From Ectothiorhodosinus mongolicus (GTDB lineage Bacteria; Pseudomonadota; Gammaproteobacteria; Ectothiorhodospirales; Ectothiorhodospiraceae): a stretch of DNA of 64,000 bases. The stretch is from the NCBI RefSeq assembly GCF_022406875.1, contig NZ_CP023018.1, positions 1,437,914 to 1,501,913 on the forward strand. Reading direction: 5' to 3'. Position 1 is the stretch's first letter. Every line of letters begins with the position of its first letter. The notes below the pieces were generated by a model. The model was not told the DNA's origin. It did not search any database and saw nothing but the letters and a program-made list of their open reading frames with translations. Both the position numbers and the translations under genes were made by a program. Below, piece after piece: positions 1 through 9,719 of this stretch.

Positions 1-305
1 AGGGACAGCCGGCTCAGTGGATTAGTTTGGGCTTTATGCTGTTGATCGCTTTGGTCATTGCCGTTGCGATGAAAGTGGTGGGGATCTTGCTCATCACCTC
101 TTTGCTGATTATTCCCGCTGCCACCGCCCGGCGGTTTGCGCGCACGCCCGAACAAATGGGGCTGATCGCGGCGATCTTGGGCATGCTGGCAGTGTTAGGC
201 GGGATTGGTGGCTCCTTGCATTGGGATACCCCCACGGGACCGTCAATCGTGGTTGCTGCTGCGGCTTTGTTTGCAGCGATCTCGCTGATTCCTCGTCGCG
301 ATTAA
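1..305 (+). CDS. znuB: ZnuB-type metal ABC transporter permease, C-terminal fragment (5' end outside window)
   Basis: The frame is open from the left edge, so only about the last 100 residues are present. They contain hydrophobic helices and the stretch [19 protein letters not shown], typical of the ABC-3 permease family (ZnuB/MntB) that moves zinc or manganese across the inner membrane with a binding protein and an ATPase. The ATG/TTG codons near base 27 are internal. The gene ends 26 bases before the end of the convergent folA. The exact metal cannot be decided from this fragment. Confidence 0.8.
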   Translation, partial: GQPAQWISLGFMLLIALVIAVAMKVVGILLITSLLIIPAATARRFARTPEQMGLIAAILGMLAVLGGIGGSLHWDTPTGPSIVVAAAALFAAISLIPRRD

Positions 306-331
306 CCCCATCACAATTCACCCCGACGCGA

Positions 332-847
332 TTAAATGCGGCGCTCCAACAACAAAAAGCTGTAGGGGTAGGTATTTTTAGGATCGGCAGGATGGTCTTC
401 GCGGCTCAGTTGTTGCCAATCTTCACCCAGCGGCGGCATCCATGTGTCACCCCCAGCGAAGGCATGATCAATCAATGTCAGGTACAAACGCTGGCAACGC
501 GGCAGCAGTTGTTGGAATAAACGGGCACCGCCAATCACGAATAGCTCGGCTTGGCGCTGTTCTTGAGTGGCCAACTCCTCGCCAAGCTGCAAGGCGGCCT
601 CAATGTCCTGAACTACATGACAGCCCTCGACCTGATAGTCGGGGCTGCGACTGACGATGACGCTGCTGCGCCCGGGCAGCGGTCGACCGATGGATTCATA
701 AGTATGTCGGCCCATGATCATGACGCTGTTCATGGTGATGTTTTTGAAGTGCGCCAGATCCGCCGGCAAATGCCAGGGCAGGCCGTTTTCCGCGCCGATC
801 AAACGATTTCTATCCATGGCCACAATGGCCGACAGCGGCAGACTCAT
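332..847 (-). CDS. folA: Dihydrofolate reductase
   Basis: A 171-residue protein that reduces dihydrofolate to tetrahydrofolate with NADPH. Visible signatures are the N-terminal [12 protein letters not shown] strand, [13 protein letters not shown] with the substrate-binding acidic residue, the [16 protein letters not shown] cofactor loop, and VIGGARLFQ. Length is normal for chromosomal DHFR. Its start overlaps the end of thyA by four bases (ATGA), so the two are translationally coupled. The pairing is logical, because thymidylate synthase produces the dihydrofolate that this enzyme recycles. Confidence 0.96.
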   Translation of the reverse strand: MSLPLSAIVAMDRNRLIGAENGLPWHLPADLAHFKNITMNSVMIMGRHTYESIGRPLPGRSSVIVSRSPDYQVEGCHVVQDIEAALQLGEELATQEQRQAELFVIGGARLFQQLLPRCQRLYLTLIDHAFAGGDTWMPPLGEDWQQLSREDHPADPKNTYPYSFLLLERRI

Positions 848-1677
848 ATCGCCACCGGGGCTTTGATGTGGGGATGGGCTTGATAGCCCTCCAGCTGGAT
901 GTCATCAAAGCCAAAGGCAAATAGGTCGCGCACCTCGGGATTCAGCACCAATCGCGGCAATGGGAAGGGCGTGCGGCTTAGCTGTTCTTTGGCCTGCTCG
1001 AGGTGATTGGAATACACATGCACATCGCCGAAGGTATGTACAAAGTCACCCGGCTGCAGATCCGTGACCTGAGCGATCATGTGCGTTAATAGGGCGTAAG
1101 AGGCGATGTTAAAAGGGACACCCAAGAATATATCGGCGCTGCGTTGATAGAGCTGGCATGACAGGCGGCCATCGGCCACGTAAAACTGAAATAGGCAATG
1201 GCAGGGCGCCAGCGCCATGCGCCCGGCTTCGGCGTTATCTTGTGGGGATTGTGACTCATCGGGCAGATCCGCGACATTCCAAGCGCTAACAATCAATCGG
1301 CGCGAATCAGGTCGGCTGCGTATTTGTTCGAGTAGCTGTTGGATTTGGTCGATATGGCCGCCATTGGGCAAGGGCCAAGACCGCCATTGCTGGCCATAGA
1401 CTGGACCCAAGTCGCCATTGTCGAGGGCCCATTCATCCCAGATGCGCACGCCGTTCTCACGCAGATAGCCAATATTGGTTTCACCGCGCAAAAACCACAG
1501 CAGTTCATGAACAATAGATTTGAGATGCAGTTTCTTGGTGGTGACCAGGGGGAAGCCCTGCGAGAGATCAAAGCGGATCTGGCGACCAAACAAAGAGCGC
1601 GTGCCGGTACCGGTGCGATCGGATTTGACATGGCCGGTGTCCACCAGCTCCCGCAGCAGATCTAAATAAACATGCAT
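844..1677 (-). CDS. thyA: Thymidylate synthase
   Basis: A 277-residue ThyA that methylates dUMP to dTMP using methylene-tetrahydrofolate. Family signatures are [13 protein letters not shown] at the N terminus (phosphate-binding arginine), the catalytic cysteine in [12 protein letters not shown], and the nucleotide-binding block [18 protein letters not shown]. It lies 15 bases after lgt and overlaps folA by four bases, giving an lgt-thyA-folA operon, an order common in Gammaproteobacteria. No truncation or frameshift is visible. Confidence 0.97.
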   Translation of the reverse strand: MHVYLDLLRELVDTGHVKSDRTGTGTRSLFGRQIRFDLSQGFPLVTTKKLHLKSIVHELLWFLRGETNIGYLRENGVRIWDEWALDNGDLGPVYGQQWRSWPLPNGGHIDQIQQLLEQIRSRPDSRRLIVSAWNVADLPDESQSPQDNAEAGRMALAPCHCLFQFYVADGRLSCQLYQRSADIFLGVPFNIASYALLTHMIAQVTDLQPGDFVHTFGDVHVYSNHLEQAKEQLSRTPFPLPRLVLNPEVRDLFAFGFDDIQLEGYQAHPHIKAPVAI

Positions 1678-1692
1678 GATTCCGGGTATTCC

Positions 1693-2475
1693 TTACAAAC
1701 GACGGTAGGCAGTGTACAGCAGCAGGCCCCCTGCCAACATCATCGGCAGGCTCAATAGCTGTCCCATGGTGAGCCATCCCAGCGCCAGATATCCCAAGTG
1801 CAGATCCGGTTCACGAACAAACTCAACCACGAAGCGGAACAGACCATAGGCCAACAGAAATACGCCAGAAACCGCGCCTATGGGGCGCGGCCTAGCGGAG
1901 AACCACCACAAGAGGATAAACAGCACGAGACCTTCTAAGCTGGCCTGATACAGCTGGCTGGGATGGCGCGGTAGTTGATCGACCATGGGAAAGATCATGG
2001 CCCAAGGCAGATCCGTGGGTCGGCCCCAAAGCTCGCCATTAATCCAATTGCCGATGCGCCCGAATCCCAGCCCCAAAGGAATCAGCGGGGCGACAAAATC
2101 CGTCAGCTTAAGAAAAGGAATCTGCCGGCTGCGGGCAAAAAACACGCAGGCCAAGACGACGCCCAGCAGGCCGCCATGAAAGCTCATGCCTCCCTCCCAA
2201 AGGCGTACCAATAACAGGGGGTCCTGTAAAAGGCTGCCGGGCTGATAAAACAGCACATAGCCAATGCGACCGCCAAGAATCACTCCAGCAACGCCAAAAA
2301 ACAGCAGATCCGTGAGTTGGTCAGCATTGATCAGCGCATTGGGTTGGCGGCTTCTAATCCAACCCAGCAGCCAAAAAGCGCCAAACCCGAACAAGTACAT
2401 CAGCCCGTACCAGTGCACGGCGATTGGACCGATACTCAAGGCCACCGGGTCGATAAAAGGGTGGGTAGGATACAT
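1693..2475 (-). CDS. lgt: Prolipoprotein diacylglyceryl transferase
   Basis: A polytopic inner-membrane enzyme that transfers diacylglycerol from phosphatidylglycerol to the lipobox cysteine of prolipoproteins. It carries the Lgt signature [18 protein letters not shown], the HWYGLMYL segment near the N terminus and the HGGLLG loop. The ATG at 2475 is chosen because the protein then begins [12 protein letters not shown], matching the usual family N terminus. An upstream TTG at 2499 would add eight residues but has no ribosome site. First gene of lgt-thyA-folA. It should modify the many lipoproteins of the 57-62 kb region. Confidence 0.95.
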   Translation of the reverse strand: MYPTHPFIDPVALSIGPIAVHWYGLMYLFGFGAFWLLGWIRSRQPNALINADQLTDLLFFGVAGVILGGRIGYVLFYQPGSLLQDPLLLVRLWEGGMSFHGGLLGVVLACVFFARSRQIPFLKLTDFVAPLIPLGLGFGRIGNWINGELWGRPTDLPWAMIFPMVDQLPRHPSQLYQASLEGLVLFILLWWFSARPRPIGAVSGVFLLAYGLFRFVVEFVREPDLHLGYLALGWLTMGQLLSLPMMLAGGLLLYTAYRRL

Positions 2476-2514
2476 GGCCACAGAGATTACCAGAAGCAAT
2501 GGTATAAATAACCC

Positions 2515-3267
2515 ATGAAGCCCCTTATGCGACGCCTCTTGCGGTTTGCCGCACTTGCGCCCTTATTATTGATCGGGGTGTTGCTCACGCTCACCTGGGG
2601 ACGAAGCGACGCCTATCCAGGGCGCGTTTTTCGCCGCTTGATTCGTCGCTGGTATCGGGCTTTTTGCTGGGTGTGTGGGTTACAGATCCACGTATTTGGC
2701 CGGTCTTTATCAGAGCCCGCTTTGCAGGTCTCTAATCATGTTTCTTGGTTGGACATTCCCATTTTGGGGACGTGTTCGGATGCGGACTTTTTGTCTAAAT
2801 CGGAGGTGCGTCACTGGCCTTTGGTGGGATGGTTGTCCTCGCGTGTCGGGACTTTGTTTATTCGTCGTGGGGAACACGGCGAAGCACAGGCAATGCGCCA
2901 GCAAATCAGCCACCGTCTAGCCCAAGGTGAGACCGTGCATGTGTTTCCGGAGGGGACCACCACTGATGGTCAGCAAGTACGGCGCTTTCATCATCGGTTG
3001 TTTGCAGCCGCTGCTGATACCTCGCGGCCCGTGCAACCGGTTGCTTTGGTGTATCCGCCTGATCCCCAGCGACTCAACGATCCGGCCTTTATCGATGACG
3101 CGGCTTTACTGCCCCATGCTTGGGGTCTTCTGGGCGAGCGTAGGGTGCGCGTTGAGGTGCATTTCTTGCCGCCTTTGGCGGCTATGGAGCAGGCGCGGGA
3201 ATTGAGTCGCTCTGCTGAGCAGGTTATCTCAGGGTGTCTTTCGCAGCGACTTAACCGCGAGGTTTGA
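2515..3267 (+). CDS. 1-acyl-sn-glycerol-3-phosphate acyltransferase family protein (PlsC-like)
   Basis: A 250-residue membrane acyltransferase of the PlsC/LPLAT family, which acylates lysophosphatidate or related lysolipids. An N-terminal membrane helix spans about residues 11-28. The catalytic NHxxxxD motif is NHVSWLD (H75, D80), and the substrate motif FPEGTT is at 144-149. It is divergent from lgt. A TATAAA box at 2503-2508 lies only six bases before the ATG and no Shine-Dalgarno is seen, so a leaderless message is possible. The 3' end overlaps convergent apaH by 17 bases. A hemolysin/OlsA-type ornithine-lipid role is an alternative. Confidence 0.88.
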   Translation: MKPLMRRLLRFAALAPLLLIGVLLTLTWGRSDAYPGRVFRRLIRRWYRAFCWVCGLQIHVFGRSLSEPALQVSNHVSWLDIPILGTCSDADFLSKSEVRHWPLVGWLSSRVGTLFIRRGEHGEAQAMRQQISHRLAQGETVHVFPEGTTTDGQQVRRFHHRLFAAAADTSRPVQPVALVYPPDPQRLNDPAFIDDAALLPHAWGLLGERRVRVEVHFLPPLAAMEQARELSRSAEQVISGCLSQRLNREV

Positions 3268-4084
3268 GCGCTTGAGCACAGTCGGTCTGGATGGGTTTGG
3301 GTTTTTTCTTATCCAGGCGCACCAGGGTCATACTGCGACCCCACACACAGCCGGTATCCAGGGTTAAAACGCCTTCGCGCTCGCCGTAACCCAGCGTTGA
3401 CCAGTGCCCTACTACCAAGCGCAAATCGCGGCTGGCGCGCCCAGGAACAGCGAACCATGGCATGAGACGCTTGGGCTGGTCTCCCGGGACGTCTTTGCAG
3501 TCCAGATCCAGTTCGCCATTTTTGTCACAGTAGCGCATGCGCGTGCAGCAATTGATGGTAAAGCGCAGTCGATCCCAACCGCTGCGCTCGGGGTCCCAAA
3601 GCGCCGGCTGATTGCTATACATATTGCCCAGTAGCACCTGTGGTTCCGGTCCCGCCAACAGTCGTTCTACCGCCGCCGCCTCTTCCAAAGCCGTGGCCAA
3701 GTCCCATTGCGGGGGCAGTCCAGCATGCACCATGGTCCATCCCAAGCTCTCATCATGGTGGATCAGGGATTGGCGGCGCAGCCAGTCCATCAGCTCACCG
3801 CGGCGAGGGCTAAATAAGATGTCGTCCACCGTGTCGCGGCGGCGGGACTTTTGTAGGCCATAATGTACCGCCAGCAGATGCAAATCGTGGTTACCCAAAA
3901 CGCAAACCGCAGCATCCCCCAGATCGCGCACGAATTCCAGGCACTCCAGCGACTGTGGCCCGCGATTGACCAAATCGCCCACCAACCAGAGTCGGTCGAC
4001 AGTCGGGTCAAACGTGACTTTATCCAGTAGGCGCAACAGGGGGTCCAAGCAACCTTGCAGGTCGCCCACCGCATACACTGCCAT
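3251..4084 (-). CDS. apaH: Symmetrical bis(5'-nucleosyl)-tetraphosphatase
   Basis: A 277-residue metallophosphoesterase that splits Ap4A into two ADP and also removes Np4 caps from RNA. Metal-binding motifs are in order: GDLQG (7-11), GDLVNRGP (36-43), GNHD (64-67), and a late VVGHWSTLG histidine. Length and the SDGELDLDCKD-type tail region fit ApaH rather than a general phosphatase. Its ATG overlaps the methyltransferase stop by one base (TAATG). In E. coli the partner genes are ksgA-apaG, so this neighbourhood differs. Confidence 0.95.
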   Translation of the reverse strand: MAVYAVGDLQGCLDPLLRLLDKVTFDPTVDRLWLVGDLVNRGPQSLECLEFVRDLGDAAVCVLGNHDLHLLAVHYGLQKSRRRDTVDDILFSPRRGELMDWLRRQSLIHHDESLGWTMVHAGLPPQWDLATALEEAAAVERLLAGPEPQVLLGNMYSNQPALWDPERSGWDRLRFTINCCTRMRYCDKNGELDLDCKDVPGDQPKRLMPWFAVPGRASRDLRLVVGHWSTLGYGEREGVLTLDTGCVWGRSMTLVRLDKKKPKPIQTDCAQALKPRG

Positions 4085-4698
4085 TAGGAGGGGACCGCCT
4101 GCGTGGATTTTTCCAGCTGAATACAGCGAAACCAGCCGCCAAGCAGCGAAGGTTCATCGCGAATCACGGCCAGTTCAGGACGTTTTTTCAGCAAGTATTC
4201 AAAGACCACATCGGTGCGCGTGGCGATGGGACGCAAAACAAAACCCAAAAGACGTCGCAAAGGCGCACTATCACCCGGCTTTAAAAACTTGTCTGCGACC
4301 AGCAGGCGTCCGCCGGGCTTGAGGACTCGCGAGGCCTCTGCTAAGGCTTTATCGGGGTCGCTGACGACGGCCAAGATGGTGTGCAGGATGACGACATCGA
4401 ACTGCTCATCAGTAAAGGGCAAATCCATGGCATTGCCTTCGCGCAGTTCAATCGAAATGTCCAAGGCTTGTGCCCGCAATCGCGCTTTTTCCAGCATGGC
4501 TGGCGTTAAATCCAGCCCGTAGTAATGGGCTCCATTAGGAAGGTGGGGTAGGTCTAAACCTGTGCCGATACCAATCATGAGCACATATTGGTCAAGGACA
4601 TCGCCGAGGTTTGCCAAGCTTTGGCGACGCAGTTCCTGTGTCGGTTTTTCCACCAGTCGATCGTAGATCGGGGCCCAGAGGGTATAGGCAAAACGCAT
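4084..4698 (-). CDS. Class I SAM-dependent methyltransferase (UbiE/PmtA-like)
   Basis: About 204 residues with a Rossmann methyltransferase fold. Motif I is LMIGIGTGLDLPHL (about 39-52), followed by the acidic residue of motif II in YYGLDLTPAMLEKAR, then the motif IV/post-motif region FDVVILHTILAVV and RVLKPGGRLLVADKF. The N-terminal FAYTLWAPIYDRLVE resembles UbiE/COQ5 and phosphatidylethanolamine N-methyltransferases. The ATG at 4698 is preferred over a TTG at 4728 because GGGAG lies ten bases before it. Coupled to apaH. The substrate is not determinable. Confidence 0.85.
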   Translation of the reverse strand: MRFAYTLWAPIYDRLVEKPTQELRRQSLANLGDVLDQYVLMIGIGTGLDLPHLPNGAHYYGLDLTPAMLEKARLRAQALDISIELREGNAMDLPFTDEQFDVVILHTILAVVSDPDKALAEASRVLKPGGRLLVADKFLKPGDSAPLRRLLGFVLRPIATRTDVVFEYLLKKRPELAVIRDEPSLLGGWFRCIQLEKSTQAVPS

Positions 4699-4771
4699 GA
4701 TGCATTGGCTCCCATGTTTGAGGCGCAAAGGCTAAAGCAAAAGCGCGCAAGATGTTAGACTTCCCAACACT

Positions 4772-5458
4772 ATGCTACGCAAACTTATCCTTACTTTAAC
4801 AGTGGCTATTCCGTTTTTCGGTTTGGCTTTTCTCCTGACAGGGCCGCCGCCCAGCGCCCATCACGAGAATTTGCCGTGGCAGATCGAGATCAGCCCCGAG
4901 GGTCGCAGTACGGTTTTTGGGGTAGAACTAGAATCAACGCCGCTACAAAGTCTGCGTGAGCAGCTGCGCCTAGTGCCGAGTATGGCGCTGTTTGTTATGC
5001 CCGATGGCAGCAAACGCCTCGAAGCCTATTTTGGCTCGGTGAAACTGGGGCCATTTGAGGCCAACTTGCTGGCGGTGCCGGCTGCCGATGCATCCTTGTT
5101 AGAGGGGTTTGCAGCTCGTGCCGTGTCCAGTCGGCCCACTCCCAGCGGTGCGCGGCGTCTGAGTTTGAACGATGAAGATGCTCGAGCGGTGCTCGATCTG
5201 CCGGTGCGCGAACTATCGTACGTGCCGCGGGCGCGCTATGACGATGCCGAAGTGCGTCGCCGCTTTGGTGAGCCGGTGCAAATGCTGCCCATCGGTGATG
5301 AGCGACGGTATTACCTTTATCCGCAGAGGGGGTTAGTGGTGGTGCTCAATAGCCGCGGTCGCGACGTGCTGCACTATGTGGCGCCCAGACACTTTGACGC
5401 TCTCACGGGACGCATTATGGCTGGCGAGACGCTGCTGCGCTCGGTTACGGCTGAGTAA
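4772..5458 (+). CDS. Conserved hypothetical membrane-anchored protein
   Basis: A 228-residue protein that I do not assign to a named family. An N-terminal hydrophobic segment (about residues 5-23, LILTLTVAIPFFGLAFLLT) looks like an uncleaved anchor or signal. The remainder is soluble and mixed alpha/beta, with a basic stretch around SSRPTPSGARRL and a beta-rich end containing RRYYLYPQRGLVVVLNSRG. It is divergent from the methyltransferase-apaH pair and overlaps the convergent GST gene by 14 bases. A periplasmic or envelope role is likely from the topology. Codon use looks like that of its neighbours. Confidence 0.7.
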   Translation: MLRKLILTLTVAIPFFGLAFLLTGPPPSAHHENLPWQIEISPEGRSTVFGVELESTPLQSLREQLRLVPSMALFVMPDGSKRLEAYFGSVKLGPFEANLLAVPAADASLLEGFAARAVSSRPTPSGARRLSLNDEDARAVLDLPVRELSYVPRARYDDAEVRRRFGEPVQMLPIGDERRYYLYPQRGLVVVLNSRGRDVLHYVAPRHFDALTGRIMAGETLLRSVTAE

Positions 5459-6110
5459 AGGTATCCGGGCCGTAACCGCCCTGCTTAATCAGATAAGCGC
5501 GAAGCTGGGCCGGGAAATCGTCGGGAACAGACTTTGTTACGTCATCGCGCGCCAGCAGTGATTGCGTCCAGGCGGCCAGTTTAGGGTACTCATCCGCCTC
5601 ATACAGCAGATGCCACTCATTCATTAATTGATAGCGCATTAACAGAGGCGCTATGGCGGCGTCCACCAGCGACAGCGTTGATCCGGCAAAATAGGGCCCA
5701 TCGCCGAGCTGGTCTTCGAGTTGTTGCAGCTGACGCGTGATCACAGCCAGATGGCGCTCAAAGTCTTCTTGAGTCTTCGCAGTCATTAAATCGTATTGCG
5801 AAAAAATACATTCCGAGCCAAAAGCAATCCACGCGCGATGTCTGGCGCGCTCTAAAGCATCGGCCGGCATCAGACACGGCTCGGTGATTTCATCTAGGAA
5901 TTCGTTGATGACGGCTGACTCAAATAGCCAGGTTTTGCCGTCTACCTCCAGCGCTGGCACTTTGCCCAGGGGAGAGACCTTAAGAAACCACGCGGGTGGG
6001 TTCTCAAGATCGATAAGTTCTAGAGAAAATTCTGCCCCTTTGTGACGCAGTGTGATGATGCTGCGCTGCACGAAGGGGCAGATTTCAAAGCTGATCAGCC
6101 GAAGCTGCAT
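5445..6110 (-). CDS. Glutathione S-transferase family protein (omega/SspA-like)
   Basis: A 221-residue protein with an N-terminal thioredoxin fold, LISFEICPFVQRSIITL, whose C11-P-F-V resembles the catalytic cysteine of omega-class GSTs and dehydroascorbate reductases. The cis-proline region GKVPALEVDG and the ESAVINEFLDE helix follow, then an all-helical C-terminal domain. Start: ATG at 6110, four bases after the phaC stop. A longer reading frame to 6293 only shadows phaC. The location makes it the last gene of phaE-phaC-GST; a link to PHA metabolism is unproven. Confidence 0.85.
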   Translation of the reverse strand: MQLRLISFEICPFVQRSIITLRHKGAEFSLELIDLENPPAWFLKVSPLGKVPALEVDGKTWLFESAVINEFLDEITEPCLMPADALERARHRAWIAFGSECIFSQYDLMTAKTQEDFERHLAVITRQLQQLEDQLGDGPYFAGSTLSLVDAAIAPLLMRYQLMNEWHLLYEADEYPKLAAWTQSLLARDDVTKSVPDDFPAQLRAYLIKQGGYGPDTFTQP

Positions 6111-6114
6111 GACT

Positions 6115-7185
6115 TTAGGTGCGCTCGCCAATCCATTTGCCGATCGCCGGTGGCACGGTCTTTTGTGCCTTGCCGCTGACATAGATGCCGATATGGCCAC
6201 CCGGGAACGACAGCTCGGTATAGTCCTTGGTGCCCACTTTGCCGGCCAGTGCCTTGGAGGCATCGGGCGGGACCAGGTGATCTTGTTCAGCAAATACGTT
6301 CAGTACTGGCATGCTGACGTTCTTCAGATCGACATCGTAGTCACCAATACGCAGACCACCCGTCACCAGCTTGTTCTGCTGGAAGAAGTCCTTTAGGAAC
6401 TGGCGATAGGTTTCGCCGGCCTGGTCGGGGCTGTCGAAAATCCATTTTTCCATGCGCAGGAAGTTATCTATCTTGTCTTTGTCCTGCAGCACCTCGACCA
6501 TATCCAAATACTTCTGACCCATCAGCTGATAGGGCTTGAGGTTAAGGAAAGTCCAGTTGAGCAGTTCGCCTGGGATATTTCCCATGGTATCCACCAGCAT
6601 GTCGACATCCACATGTTTGACCCAGTGGGCCAGCATGTTGTCCGGCGTGTTGAAGTCGACCGGGGTCACCATGGTGACCAGATTGGCGACTTTTTCGGGG
6701 TGCATGGCGCTGTAGCACAGGCTGAACGTACCACCCTGGCAAATACCCAGTAGGTTAACCTTGTCGATGTCATGGCGCTCACAGATGACATCAATGCAGC
6801 GATCTAGATAACCATTGAGATAATCATCGATGGTTAGGAAGTTATCGCCGCGATCTGGGTAACCCCAGTCGATGAGATACACATCCATACCGGCTTCCAG
6901 CAGACCCTGAACCATGGAGCGGTTCTCTTGCAGGTCGGTCATGTAGGGGCGGTTGACCAAAGCATAAACAATCAGCAACGGCACCTTATTTTGCACCACA
7001 CCGGTCTTAGGCTGAAAGCGATAAAGGGTGAGCTTATCTTCGCGATAGATGGCTTCCTTGGGCGTTACGCCGGTAGGAATATCATCGGCCTCGGAGAGGT
7101 TTTGCAGGCCCTTGCCCAGCTTTTGTTGGAAGTTGGAGATTTCTTCCAACAGCTGATCGGGGCGAATATTGACGGACTGAATCAT
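6115..7185 (-). CDS. phaC: Class III polyhydroxyalkanoate synthase, catalytic subunit PhaC
   Basis: A 356-residue alpha/beta hydrolase that polymerises (R)-3-hydroxyacyl-CoA on the granule surface. The lipase-like box is GICQGG with the catalytic Cys at 149. The partner Asp is at 302 (AEQDHLVPP) and the His at 331 (PGGHIGIY). These positions coincide with those known for the Allochromatium vinosum class III enzyme. The short length and adjacent phaE also mark class III. It follows phaE by 15 bases in the same direction. Confidence 0.97.
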   Translation of the reverse strand: MIQSVNIRPDQLLEEISNFQQKLGKGLQNLSEADDIPTGVTPKEAIYREDKLTLYRFQPKTGVVQNKVPLLIVYALVNRPYMTDLQENRSMVQGLLEAGMDVYLIDWGYPDRGDNFLTIDDYLNGYLDRCIDVICERHDIDKVNLLGICQGGTFSLCYSAMHPEKVANLVTMVTPVDFNTPDNMLAHWVKHVDVDMLVDTMGNIPGELLNWTFLNLKPYQLMGQKYLDMVEVLQDKDKIDNFLRMEKWIFDSPDQAGETYRQFLKDFFQQNKLVTGGLRIGDYDVDLKNVSMPVLNVFAEQDHLVPPDASKALAGKVGTKDYTELSFPGGHIGIYVSGKAQKTVPPAIGKWIGERT

Positions 7186-7200
7186 GATCGATGGCTCCTA

Positions 7201-8292
7201 TTAACCCTTGGCTGCCGGTTTCTGGGCGCTGGTGGTGGATGATTTGCTACCGGATCCCGCGCTACTGCTGGCAGGTTTGCTGGCGGCAGGTTTGCTGGCG
7301 GCAGGAGTCGTGCTGCTGGAAGCGCTTGCTGCGGTTTTTTGTGCCTTGGTCAGCTTATGCAGCTGACTTTTCATGCGAAACATCTCGCGACGGCTTTCCT
7401 GCAGGCGTTCATGCAAGGTGTTGACCTCGCGGCGGGTCGGCATATTCAAGCTCTCCGCCACCTCGTCGGTGATGGTGGATCCGTGTTTTTTCACGGCCAT
7501 CAAACGGTTAATCATCTCGCCGTAGACGCGCGCATATTCCTCGGACATGGCAAACTCGCCATAGACTTCCTCGGCCACATCGACCCAGACGTCATAAAAG
7601 CCGCGAGCGGAGTTGATCGGTGTTTCCTTCTCCGCGATGTCTTCGAGGCGGGCACGGAAGCGCTCAATGGTGTCTAAGCCGACTTGAGCGAAAGCCGTTT
7701 GATACTGCTGCGAAGCCTGCTGGTAGTCGAGAATTAATTTGCCCAAGTGCTGATACTGTTCTTGGGACTCACGAGTATATCCAACGCCTGGAACCGACAA
7801 GAAGCGGTCCATTTGTTCCTTGGCAGCATCACCGTAGGGCATCTCGGGGCGCAGCGCCTGCATGAAATCACCTGGCATCGGCATGAAGTTGGACACGACG
7901 CGATTCCAAGTATCCATGGGCATTTTCCAGAAGGCGTTCAGATCTTTGCCAGGCACCTGACCAACAGACATCGCCTGAAAGCCTTGGGTCATTTGATCCA
8001 GCCACTGATTGACGGCGTTCATGGGGTTGCCGTTGTCCGCGCTAGCACCCTGGAACAGCTTTTCTGCGGTAGTGAAAAAGCTACGACCGATGTCCATCAT
8101 GGGTTGGGCGTAGGGGCGGGTGGCTTCTGGTAGGTTGCCGCCAGCGATTTTCCACCACTGATCAACAGCGTCAGACCAGGCCGGCGCTCCGGGCTGGCTC
8201 ATGGCCTTGCGGCTCATGTCCATCCAGGCGTCCCAATAGGTTTTCTGCGCTTGCAGCCAATCATCAGCGCTGAAGTTTTTGGATTCGGACAT
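7201..8292 (-). CDS. phaE: Class III polyhydroxyalkanoate synthase subunit PhaE
   Basis: A 363-residue partner subunit required with PhaC for class III synthase activity. It starts with the typical DWLQAQKTYWDAWMDMSR helix and is helical and Trp/Gln-rich throughout. A predicted coiled coil (HERLQESRREMFRMKSQLHK) is followed by about 45 residues of low-complexity Ala/Ser/Lys with repeated AASKP units, perhaps a DNA- or granule-contacting tail. A strong GAGGAGAG ribosome site precedes the ATG. First gene of phaE-phaC-GST, divergent from phaA. Confidence 0.93.
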   Translation of the reverse strand: MSESKNFSADDWLQAQKTYWDAWMDMSRKAMSQPGAPAWSDAVDQWWKIAGGNLPEATRPYAQPMMDIGRSFFTTAEKLFQGASADNGNPMNAVNQWLDQMTQGFQAMSVGQVPGKDLNAFWKMPMDTWNRVVSNFMPMPGDFMQALRPEMPYGDAAKEQMDRFLSVPGVGYTRESQEQYQHLGKLILDYQQASQQYQTAFAQVGLDTIERFRARLEDIAEKETPINSARGFYDVWVDVAEEVYGEFAMSEEYARVYGEMINRLMAVKKHGSTITDEVAESLNMPTRREVNTLHERLQESRREMFRMKSQLHKLTKAQKTAASASSSTTPAASKPAASKPASSSAGSGSKSSTTSAQKPAAKG

Positions 8293-8359
8293 CGGGTACT
8301 CTCCTCAAGATGTTCTAAAGTGATCCCTTAAAATTCGATTTTTTGGGATCTGAATACAT

Positions 8360-8389
8360 AGCATATCACAGGATTGTGCGGTGCAGCAA
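8360..8389 (-). promoter_or_regulatory. Candidate phaE promoter overlapped by a TGC-rich PhaR-like operator
   Basis: Reading the minus strand, TTGCTG (8384-8389) and TATGCT (8360-8365) are separated by 18 bases, an acceptable sigma70 pair. The segment 8374-8388 reads TTGTGCGGTGCAGCA on the plus strand and is TGC-rich, as reported for PhaR operators in other bacteria. It covers the -35 region. The phaR gene lies 1.3 kb away. The site is inferred from sequence only. Confidence 0.35.
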
Positions 8390-8498
8390 AATCATTAATT
8401 CATGCGTCATGTCTTGGTTTTGCACCCCCGCCTTCTGGTATAAACCCCAAACTAAAGCCAGATAAACGTGGGCGACCCGCCCCTGCAGGAGACTCAGC

Positions 8499-9683
8499 AT
8501 GGAATCCATCGTTATTGTCAGTGCCGCGCGTACCCCTGTTGGCAGCTTCGGAGGCTCATTGTCTCAGGTGCCTGCCTCAACCTTGGGAGCGCATGTCATT
8601 AAAGCTCTGCTCGAGCGCAGTGGTGTTAAGCCTGATCAGGTCAATGAAGTCATCCTGGGACAAGTGCTGCAGGCAGGTGTGGGTCAGAATGCGGCGCGTC
8701 AAGCAGCGATTGAAGCTGGTTTGCCGCACACCAGCGCCGCTTATACGATCAACAAAGTCTGTGGCAGCGGCCTAAAAGCAGTGCAATTGGCTTGGCATGC
8801 AGTGATGGCGGGCGATGCGGATATCGTCATCGCTGGTGGCCAGGAGAATATGTCGGCCTCTCCGCATGCGCTGCCGCGCTCTCGCCAGGGACAAAAAATG
8901 GGTGACTGGAAGCTGGTCGACACCATGATTAAGGATGGGCTGTGGTGCGCCTTTAATGACTTCCATATGGGGACGACCGCAGAAAATGTCGCCGGTGAAT
9001 ACGCTATCAGTCGTGATGATCAAGATCAGTTTGCAGCGCAGTCGCAGCAACGCGCTGAAGCGGCGCAAAAAGCCGGTTATTTTAAGGACGAAATCGCACC
9101 CATCGAGGTGCCCGGCCGTAAACGTGGCGAGACCGTGGTATTTGATACCGATGAGTTCCCGCGTCATGGCACAACCGCTGAGTCATTGTCCAAACTGCGC
9201 CCAGCATTCAGTAAAGAGGGCTCTGTGACTGCCGGTAATGCTTCCGGCATTAACGATGGGGCGGCAGGTGTTCTGGTTATGCGTGAGTCGCGCGCTAAAG
9301 AACTGGGGCTGAAGCCGCTGGCCCGGCTGGTGGCTTTCTCGGCGGCCGGCGTGGATCCACGTATCATGGGCACCGGCCCCATTCCGGCGACCACCCAATG
9401 TTTGGAACGAGCCGGTTGGAAACCTTCAGATTTAGATTTGGTGGAGGCCAACGAAGCCTTTGCTGCTCAGGCAATCGCGGTGAATAAATCCATGGGCTGG
9501 GATTTGTCGAAAGTGAACGTCAGTGGCGGGGCGATCGCGATTGGTCACCCTATTGGCGCTTCCGGCGCGCGCGTGCTGGTGACTTTGCTGCACGGCATGC
9601 AGCGTTTGAATGCCCAACGTGGCTTGGCGACGCTTTGTATCGGCGGCGGTCAGGGTGTAGCCTTGGCCGTGGAGCTCTGCTGA
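8499..9683 (+). CDS. phaA: Acetyl-CoA C-acetyltransferase (beta-ketothiolase)
   Basis: A 394-residue thiolase that condenses two acetyl-CoA into acetoacetyl-CoA, the first step of poly-3-hydroxybutyrate synthesis. The nucleophilic cysteine is C88 in [10 protein letters not shown]. The catalytic His is in [16 protein letters not shown] and the second Cys is in LCIGGGQG near the C terminus. Length is exactly that of PhaA/AtoB proteins. AGGAGACTCAGC precedes the ATG. It is followed by phaR and phaB in the same direction, so it belongs to the PHA locus rather than fatty acid degradation. Confidence 0.96.
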   Translation: MESIVIVSAARTPVGSFGGSLSQVPASTLGAHVIKALLERSGVKPDQVNEVILGQVLQAGVGQNAARQAAIEAGLPHTSAAYTINKVCGSGLKAVQLAWHAVMAGDADIVIAGGQENMSASPHALPRSRQGQKMGDWKLVDTMIKDGLWCAFNDFHMGTTAENVAGEYAISRDDQDQFAAQSQQRAEAAQKAGYFKDEIAPIEVPGRKRGETVVFDTDEFPRHGTTAESLSKLRPAFSKEGSVTAGNASGINDGAAGVLVMRESRAKELGLKPLARLVAFSAAGVDPRIMGTGPIPATTQCLERAGWKPSDLDLVEANEAFAAQAIAVNKSMGWDLSKVNVSGGAIAIGHPIGASGARVLVTLLHGMQRLNAQRGLATLCIGGGQGVALAVELC

Positions 9684-9719
9684 GCACTATTTTATGACGA
9701 TAAATATGAGGGGAGAGCC

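Noticed and set aside
7205-7330. Repeated units in the phaE 3' end as a possible DNA repeat
   Set aside because: They encode the Ala/Ser/Lys low-complexity tail of PhaE, a known trait of the family. Not a separate element.
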